45,346 bases of DNA. Source: CAG-452 sp045531335 (lineage in GTDB: Bacteria > Bacillota > Clostridia > TANB77 > CAG-508). Position 1 is the stretch's first letter; each line of letters opens with the position of its first letter. A program made the position numbers and the translations under genes. Below are positions 40,441-45,346 of this stretch, one piece after another. The DNA lies in the NCBI GenBank assembly GCA_045531335.1, contig JAZSDU010000032.1, positions 1-45,346 on the forward strand, given 5' to 3'. The notes beneath the pieces were generated by a model. It saw only the letters and a program-made list of their open reading frames with translations. It was not told the DNA's origin and ran no database searches.

Positions 40441-41700
40441 ATGAAAAAACCAGAACTATTAGCACCAGCAGGTTCTTTTGAAAAAGCAAAAACTGCTTTT
40501 AGATATGGAGCAGATGCTGTGTATATGGGAACTGCAAAGTTATCTTTAAGATCAAGAGTAGAAACAGGGAATGATGAGCTTGCTAAAACAATAGAATATG
40601 CTCATTCAATAGGTAAAAAAGTTTACGCAGCACTAAATATATATGCAAGAGATAATATGTATGAAGCAGTAAAAGAACAAGCGAAACTTTTAAACAGCCT
40701 AAAAGTTGATGGGATTATAGCTTCAGATGGTGGAGTTATAGAAACATTAAAAGAATATGCTCCAGATGTAGAAATACATATAAGTACACAAAGTAATGTT
40801 GTTTCAAACGAAGCTTGTAAGTTTTGGTATAAGAATGGAGCTAAAAGAATAGTACTAGCAAGGGAACTTTCTAAAGAAGAAATCGATTACATTATAAAAA
40901 ATAAACCAGAAGATTTAGAAATAGAAACTTTTATTCATGGAGCTATTTGTTATGCATATTCAGGAAGATGTCATTTAAGTGATTTTTTAGCTTCAAGATG
41001 TGGAAATTTAGGGGACTGTGCTCAAAGCTGCAGGTGGGCTTATAACTTATACTTAGAAGAAAAAAACAAACCAGGTAATTTAATGCCTGTTCATCAAGAT
41101 GAAAATGGGACATATATACTTTCTTCTAAAGATTTATGTTTGATAAAAGAAATTCCGGAAATAGTAGAAATGGGGATAGACAGTTTAAAAATAGAAGGAA
41201 GATTAAAAACAGAATATTATTTAGCAACAGTAATAGGCACATATAGAAATGCAATAGATGACTATGTAAAAGACCCTGATAATTATGATTATAAAAAATA
41301 TTTAAAAGAACTAGAAAAAACAAAAACAAGAGGATTAACTACTTTCTATTTTAATGATAAAAATAATAAAGATTTTCAAGAATATGAAGGAAAACAGTAT
41401 AATCCAGACTACGAATTCGGTGGCAAAATATTATGTAGGGGCGAGCATTGCTCGTCCACAAATAGCAAAAACTGTTACCTGATAGAAATACGCAATAGAT
41501 TACAAATTGGAGATACTTTAGAAATATTAATTCCAAACAAATTAGAACCTTTTGTGTTTAAAATAGAAGAGATGTGGGATTCAGAAACAGGAAAAGAAAT
41601 AGACCATGTGAATCCAGGAAAAGAAGGTCAAAGTGTAATTTTAAGATTACCAATTCAAACAGAAAAAGGATGGATATTGAGAAGAAAAAAAGCAATATAA
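40441..41700 (+). CDS. U32 peptidase-family protein, tRNA 5-hydroxyuridine formation (TrhP-like)
   Basis: 419 residues. It starts PELLAPAGSFEKAKTAFRYG, then DAVYMG, HISTQSNVVS and the family signature ETFIHGAICYAYSGRCHLS with Cys residues continuing in RCGNLGDCAQSCRW, which bind an Fe-S cluster in studied members. LKIEGRLKTEYYLATV follows. Members TrhP/YrrO hydroxylate U34 of tRNAs using prephenate; the nearby TrmR-like enzyme would then methylate. A stretch at residues 332-340 (CRGEHCSST) is encoded by a TGTAGGGGCG palindrome inserted in frame in the C-terminal beta domain. AGGAG precedes the start. The stop codon lies inside the terminator stem. Confidence 0.88.
   Translation: MKKPELLAPAGSFEKAKTAFRYGADAVYMGTAKLSLRSRVETGNDELAKTIEYAHSIGKKVYAALNIYARDNMYEAVKEQAKLLNSLKVDGIIASDGGVIETLKEYAPDVEIHISTQSNVVSNEACKFWYKNGAKRIVLARELSKEEIDYIIKNKPEDLEIETFIHGAICYAYSGRCHLSDFLASRCGNLGDCAQSCRWAYNLYLEEKNKPGNLMPVHQDENGTYILSSKDLCLIKEIPEIVEMGIDSLKIEGRLKTEYYLATVIGTYRNAIDDYVKDPDNYDYKKYLKELEKTKTRGLTTFYFNDKNNKDFQEYEGKQYNPDYEFGGKILCRGEHCSSTNSKNCYLIEIRNRLQIGDTLEILIPNKLEPFVFKIEEMWDSETGKEIDHVNPGKEGQSVILRLPIQTEKGWILRRKKAI
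41434..41460. repeat. TGTAGGGGCG-family palindrome inside a coding region, copy 7
   Basis: TGTAGGGGCGAGC, loop ATT, GCTCGTCC, ACA: 27 nt, 59% GC, exactly nine codons in the U32 gene frame. Same core and ATT loop as copies 1 and 2. Confidence 0.8.
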
Positions 41701-41717
41701 TAATATTGCTTTTTTTT
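41685..41717 (+). terminator. Terminator overlapping the end of the U32 gene
   Basis: AAAAAAAGCAATAT, loop AATA, ATATTGCTTTTTTTT; the TAA stop codon (41698-41700) is in the stem and loop. Confidence 0.9.
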
Positions 41718-41768
41718 ATATTTAAATATATAATTTAAACGTATTATATAAAGGAGAAATGGACAAAA

Positions 41769-42770
41769 ATGGACGAAAATTTATTAATTCCAAATTTGCA
41801 AAATGAATCAGAAGAATTTGCAGAAATTTCATTAAGACCAAAAACATTAAATGAATACATTGGACAAACTAAAGTTAAAGAAAATATGAAGATATATATA
41901 GAAGCTGCAAAAAAGAGAAATGAACCACTAGACCATATTTTACTATATGGACCTCCAGGACTTGGTAAAACAACTCTTGCAAGCATTATATCTACAGAGA
42001 TGAATACTAACATAAGAATAACATCAGGTCCGGCAATAGAAAAACCAGGAGATTTGGCAGCGCTTTTAACAAATTTATCACCAAATGATATTCTGTTTAT
42101 AGATGAAATACACAGACTAAACAGAAGTGTTGAAGAGATTCTTTATCCTGCTTTAGAAGATTATAACTTAGATATAATTATAGGTAAGGGACCTAGTGCA
42201 AGATCAATTAGATTAGACTTACCTAAATTTACTTTGATTGGAGCAACAACAAGAGCTGGTTCTCTTACAACACCACTTAGAGATAGATTTGGAATAATGC
42301 ATAGATTAGAACTTTATGATGCAGAACAATTAGATACAATTGTTACAAGGTCAGCTAAAATTTTAGGAGTTGATATTGATGGAAAAGGTTCTATGGAAAT
42401 AGCAAGACGTTCTAGAGGAACTCCAAGAATAGCAAATAGATTATTAAAAAGGGTTAGAGATTACGCAGCTGTTTTAGGTGATGGAACCATTACAGAAGAA
42501 ATTGCTAAAATAGCTCTAGAGAAGTTAGAAATAGATGAATTAGGATTAGATAATATTGATAGAAAAATATTAAAAACTATAATATTAAGTTATTCAGGTG
42601 GGCCTGTAGGAATTGAAACACTTAGTTCAACTATAGGAGAAGAAACTGAAACTATAGAAGATGTTTATGAACCATATTTATTACAAATGGGATTCTTATC
42701 AAGAACACCAAGAGGTAGAATTGCTACTCCAAATGCATATAAACATTTAGGATTAGATATGGAAAGTTAA
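41769..42770 (+). CDS. ruvB: Holliday junction branch migration helicase RuvB
   Basis: The AAA+ hexameric motor that drives branch migration with RuvA. 333 residues, full length. RPKTLNEYIGQ and Walker A YGPPGLGKTT, Walker B FIDEIHRL, sensor 1 TLIGATTRAG, arginine finger region PLRDRFGI and sensor 2 RGTPRIANRLL are all present; the C-terminal winged helix ends with RTPRGRIATPNAY. AAGGAG is 12 nt before the start, a long spacing. An out-of-frame ATG lies at 41759 in a small tandem ATGGAC-A/G-AAA duplication. ruvA is not adjacent in this window. Confidence 0.96.
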   Translation: MDENLLIPNLQNESEEFAEISLRPKTLNEYIGQTKVKENMKIYIEAAKKRNEPLDHILLYGPPGLGKTTLASIISTEMNTNIRITSGPAIEKPGDLAALLTNLSPNDILFIDEIHRLNRSVEEILYPALEDYNLDIIIGKGPSARSIRLDLPKFTLIGATTRAGSLTTPLRDRFGIMHRLELYDAEQLDTIVTRSAKILGVDIDGKGSMEIARRSRGTPRIANRLLKRVRDYAAVLGDGTITEEIAKIALEKLEIDELGLDNIDRKILKTIILSYSGGPVGIETLSSTIGEETETIEDVYEPYLLQMGFLSRTPRGRIATPNAYKHLGLDMES

Positions 42771-42802
42771 GGCAAATTAAACCAAAATGAAAGGATTTTA
42801 TA

Positions 42803-44050
42803 ATGTTAAAATTAAACGAAATAGATAATTTGTTTTTCAGATTTATAAAAAAGCATTGTTTGGAAATTTTATTTTTTGTAATAACTGTAATATCATTAAA
42901 ATCAAGAATTAATTTTTTGAACTATGAATCACAAGATTTTAATAATTTTTTATTAGATTGGTTTAATCAATTAAAAGATAATGGAGGAATCTTAGGATTA
43001 AAATATGAGATAGGAGATTATAATATTCCATATTTGTTAATTATGGCAATTTTATCATATATACCTAAAAGTCCACTAATATTAATAAAATTAGTTTCAA
43101 TAGGATTTGATTATATTGTTGCTATAGTTTCAATGGTGATTATTTATGAGTTGTTAAAAAGTAATAAAAATAAACATTTATATGCATTATTAACATATTC
43201 AATTATAGTGATTTTACCATCTGTAGTACTTAACTCGTCAGCTTGGGCACAATGCGATTCTATATATACAGCATTTATATTAATTTCTTTATTATATATT
43301 TTAAAGGAAAAATATTTTAAAGCCTTTATATTTTTAGGAATAGCATTTGCTTTTAAATTACAAGCTATATTCATATTACCTATATATATATTAATGTATA
43401 TAAGCAACAGAAAGTTTCCAATATATTATTTTTTTATAATACCAATTGTCAATTTTGTTATGTGTTTGCCTGCAATAATAGTGGGAAGATCGGTAATGAA
43501 TTGCTTAAATATATATATTAATCAAACTAGTAATTATATAGGGTATGCATCAATGAATTTTCCTAATATATATGCTTTACTAATAGATACTATTGGAGAA
43601 AGCAATCTTATTGGGATCCCAGATATAGCATTTTCTAATTATGGAACACTATTTACTTTGTGTATACTGGCGATAACAGCTATAATTATATTATATAAAG
43701 AAATAAAAATTGATAGAAAAATGATTATAGAATTATCTTTGTGGTCAGTAATGTTATGTACTTTTTTATTGCCTAGTATGCATGATAGATATTTATATAT
43801 GGCAGATGTATTATCAATTATATATTTTATAGTTAATCGTAAGAAAGTATATATTCCGATTATAATTAATTTTGTTTCTTTATATGTATATATAGAATAT
43901 TTATATGCTACAAAAAGCTTACCAATTGAATTTGTAGCACTAATAAATGCTATTATATTAGTAATACTTTCTAAAGATATATTTTTAAAGTTAACTAATA
44001 AACAGGATAGTGTAGAAAAAACAGTAGAGAAAGTTGAGGAATTTAAATGA
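42803..44050 (+). CDS. Multi-spanning GT-C type glycosyltransferase
   Basis: 415 residues with about ten membrane helices. The first outer loop has QDFNNFLLDWFNQLKDNGG, with the Asp and hydrophobic pattern typical of lipid-linked-sugar-dependent GT-C enzymes. SSAWAQCDSIYTAF and AFAFKLQAIFILPIYI resemble the mannosyltransferase-like families that act outside the membrane. The donor is probably a polyprenyl-phosphate sugar made by the next gene, whose start overlaps this stop by 4 nt (ATGA). The acceptor is unknown. Confidence 0.78.
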   Translation: MLKLNEIDNLFFRFIKKHCLEILFFVITVISLKSRINFLNYESQDFNNFLLDWFNQLKDNGGILGLKYEIGDYNIPYLLIMAILSYIPKSPLILIKLVSIGFDYIVAIVSMVIIYELLKSNKNKHLYALLTYSIIVILPSVVLNSSAWAQCDSIYTAFILISLLYILKEKYFKAFIFLGIAFAFKLQAIFILPIYILMYISNRKFPIYYFFIIPIVNFVMCLPAIIVGRSVMNCLNIYINQTSNYIGYASMNFPNIYALLIDTIGESNLIGIPDIAFSNYGTLFTLCILAITAIIILYKEIKIDRKMIIELSLWSVMLCTFLLPSMHDRYLYMADVLSIIYFIVNRKKVYIPIIINFVSLYVYIEYLYATKSLPIEFVALINAIILVILSKDIFLKLTNKQDSVEKTVEKVEEFK

Positions 44051-44982
44051 AAAAAATATCAGTTGTAGTACCAATGTATTATGAAGAAGAAGTAGTTCAA
44101 GAATGTTATATTAGAACAAAAAATGTATTAACAAGTTTAGAGAATTTCGAGCATGAAATCATTTTTGTAAATGACGGAAGTAAAGATAAAACATTAGAAA
44201 TGTTAGAAGAAATAGCAGAAAAAGATAAAAATGTAAAAGTAATATCTTTTTCAAGAAACTTTGGACATCAAGCGGCTGTGACTGCTGGATTAAAATTTGT
44301 AACAGGAGATTGCTCACTTATAATAGATAGCGATATGCAAGATCCACCAGAACTATTAGTTGATATGATAAAACTTTGGGAAGATGGTAATGAAGTTATA
44401 TATGCAAAGAGAAAAGCAAGAAAAGGAGAATCTAAATTTAAACTTATAACAGCAAAGATGTTTTACAAAATATTAAATGGATTATCTGATGTAGAAATTC
44501 CAAGAGATACGGGAGATTTTAGATTAGCTGATAAAAAAGTTATAGATGTTATAAATTCTATGCCAGAACACAATAAATTTTTAAGAGGATTATTTAGCTG
44601 GGTAGGATTTAAACAAATACCAATTGAATATGAAAGACAAGAAAGATTTGCAGGTAAAACAAAGTATCCTTTAAAGAAAATGTTGAAACTTGCATCAGAT
44701 GGAATAATTAGTTTTTCTACAAAACCTTTAAAAATAATTGGAGGAATAGGTATTATATCAATATTTGTATCATTTGTGATATTAATATATGCTTTGTTAT
44801 CATATATATTTAATTGGAATGACTTAACTTCAGGTTGGACGTCAATAATGGTTGCAATTACATTTTTTGCAGGTGTTCAATTGGTATCAATTTGGATGAT
44901 GTCAGAATACATTGCAAGAATTTATGATGATACAAAAAATAGACCGGAATATATAATAGATAAAAAAATAAATGTAGAATAG
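44047..44982 (+). CDS. Polyprenyl-phosphate sugar transferase, DPM1/GtrB-like GT2
   Basis: 311 residues. The GT-A domain has VVVPMYYEEEVV, FVNDGSKDKT, SRNFGHQAAVTAGL and the metal-binding DSDMQDPPE; two membrane helices lie at about 232-255 and 268-292. This is the pattern of GtrB/dolichol-phosphate-mannose synthase-like enzymes, which move a sugar from a nucleotide to undecaprenyl phosphate. It overlaps the GT-C gene by 4 nt and precedes another GT-C gene, so the three likely form a module that flips and attaches sugars to a surface molecule. Confidence 0.88.
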   Translation: MKKISVVVPMYYEEEVVQECYIRTKNVLTSLENFEHEIIFVNDGSKDKTLEMLEEIAEKDKNVKVISFSRNFGHQAAVTAGLKFVTGDCSLIIDSDMQDPPELLVDMIKLWEDGNEVIYAKRKARKGESKFKLITAKMFYKILNGLSDVEIPRDTGDFRLADKKVIDVINSMPEHNKFLRGLFSWVGFKQIPIEYERQERFAGKTKYPLKKMLKLASDGIISFSTKPLKIIGGIGIISIFVSFVILIYALLSYIFNWNDLTSGWTSIMVAITFFAGVQLVSIWMMSEYIARIYDDTKNRPEYIIDKKINVE

Positions 44983-44993
44983 GGGAAAAAACT

Positions 44994-45346
44994 TTGAAAG
45001 GTAAAGCTACAAATAAAGATTTAGTTATAGACATTGTTGTATTTATATCAATCGTTATTTTAATAATGTCTGCAATATTAGTAAAACCTTTAGGAAATTT
45101 AGATGAATTATGGAATTACAATTTTGCAAAAAATATTGCAGAAGGTAGATTACCATATAAAGATTTTAATATGATACAAATGCCTTTATTACCAATAATA
45201 TGTGCCTTCTTTTTAAAAGTTATTGCCAATGAATTGATAGTAATGAGGCTATTAGCAATAATATTAAATTCTTTAATTTTATTCATGGTTTATAAAATAA
45301 TGACAGTACTAAAAATAAATAAAAAAGTGATTTTTTTATTTTTAAT
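44994..45346 (+). CDS. GT-C type membrane glycosyltransferase, cut by the window edge
   Basis: 117 residues are visible from TTG 44994, preceded by AGGGG 9 nt upstream; a TTG start is unusual but no ATG fits. After a first membrane helix (VIDIVVFISIVILIMSAILV) comes GNLDELWNYNFAKNIAEGRL, then PYKDFNMIQMPLLPII. This pattern of D-E-x-W-N-Y-N and a short loop with P-Y-x-D-F is typical of PMT/ArnT-like GT-C enzymes, and more membrane helices begin before the edge. It starts 11 nt after the GT2 stop, in the same operon. Confidence 0.75.
   Translation, partial: MKGKATNKDLVIDIVVFISIVILIMSAILVKPLGNLDELWNYNFAKNIAEGRLPYKDFNMIQMPLLPIICAFFLKVIANELIVMRLLAIILNSLILFMVYKIMTVLKINKKVIFLFL

Noticed and set aside
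41759..41770. ATG 41759 as the ruvB start
   Set aside because: It is out of frame with RuvB; the in-frame ATG at 41769 begins the conserved protein despite its longer spacing from AAGGAG.

Overview
The window looks like a chromosomal piece of a low-GC, strongly A/T-biased Firmicute of the class Clostridia. Signs of this are AGA/ATA-rich codon use, AGGAGG ribosome binding sites, near-consensus TTGACA-17-TATAAT promoters, U-rich intrinsic terminators, AdhE, a dockerin protein and prepilin-like/BspA-type surface proteins. It resembles uncultured gut Clostridia; I cannot name a species. TGA is used as a stop, so the code is standard.

Layout. 1-1880: end of an unknown gene, then thyA-folA (dTMP and folate cycle). 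1904-2183: tRNA-Met and tRNA-Tyr under one consensus promoter. 2417-5494: a very large hybrid sensor kinase ending in an HD-GYP c-di-GMP phosphodiesterase domain. 5626-8217: adhE. 8280-9086 (minus): S1-repeat RNA-binding protein. 9271-9429: tiny Cys-rich membrane peptide. 9747-12652: secreted dockerin-bearing glucosaminidase followed by a membrane-anchored beta-sandwich protein. 12743-14323: a cloverleaf-like structured element, tRNA-Thr, an M19 dipeptidase and a small membrane protein. 14466-15758: a 72-nt palindrome, a candidate ncRNA unit and ftsY with a 1-nt frameshift. 15770-18928: UPF0182 and DUF5665 membrane proteins. 19220-21968: rpsO-pnp with structured leaders. 22088-23329: a processive family 2 glycosyltransferase.

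23383-31652 is the most unusual part: five tandem paralogous genes with a prepilin-type N-terminus that lacks the usual Glu5. Three carry BspA-like leucine-rich repeats. The genes sit behind two kinds of duplicated upstream cassette, and one 142-nt block is almost identical between paralogues 1 and 3, which points to gene conversion. It looks like a surface-protein diversification locus.

31776-34230: a P-loop/Asp23-like protein, cmk and plsC. 34245-36240: an accessory insert with an undescribed candidate ncRNA (two hairpins with identical loops, own promoter and terminator), a KilA-N protein and a GC-rich lipoprotein. 36339-42770: typA, an unknown gene, trmR-like methyltransferase, a divergent RelA/SpoT-like protein, a U32 (TrhP-like) tRNA hydroxylation protein and ruvB. 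TrmR and TrhP together suggest 5-methoxyuridine synthesis at tRNA position 34. 42803-end: three membrane or lipid-linked glycosyltransferases, the last cut by the window edge.

GC-rich palindromic repeats with a TGTAGGGGCG core lie between many genes, and one copy sits in frame inside the U32 gene. All functional statements rest on reading motifs by eye; no database search was possible.
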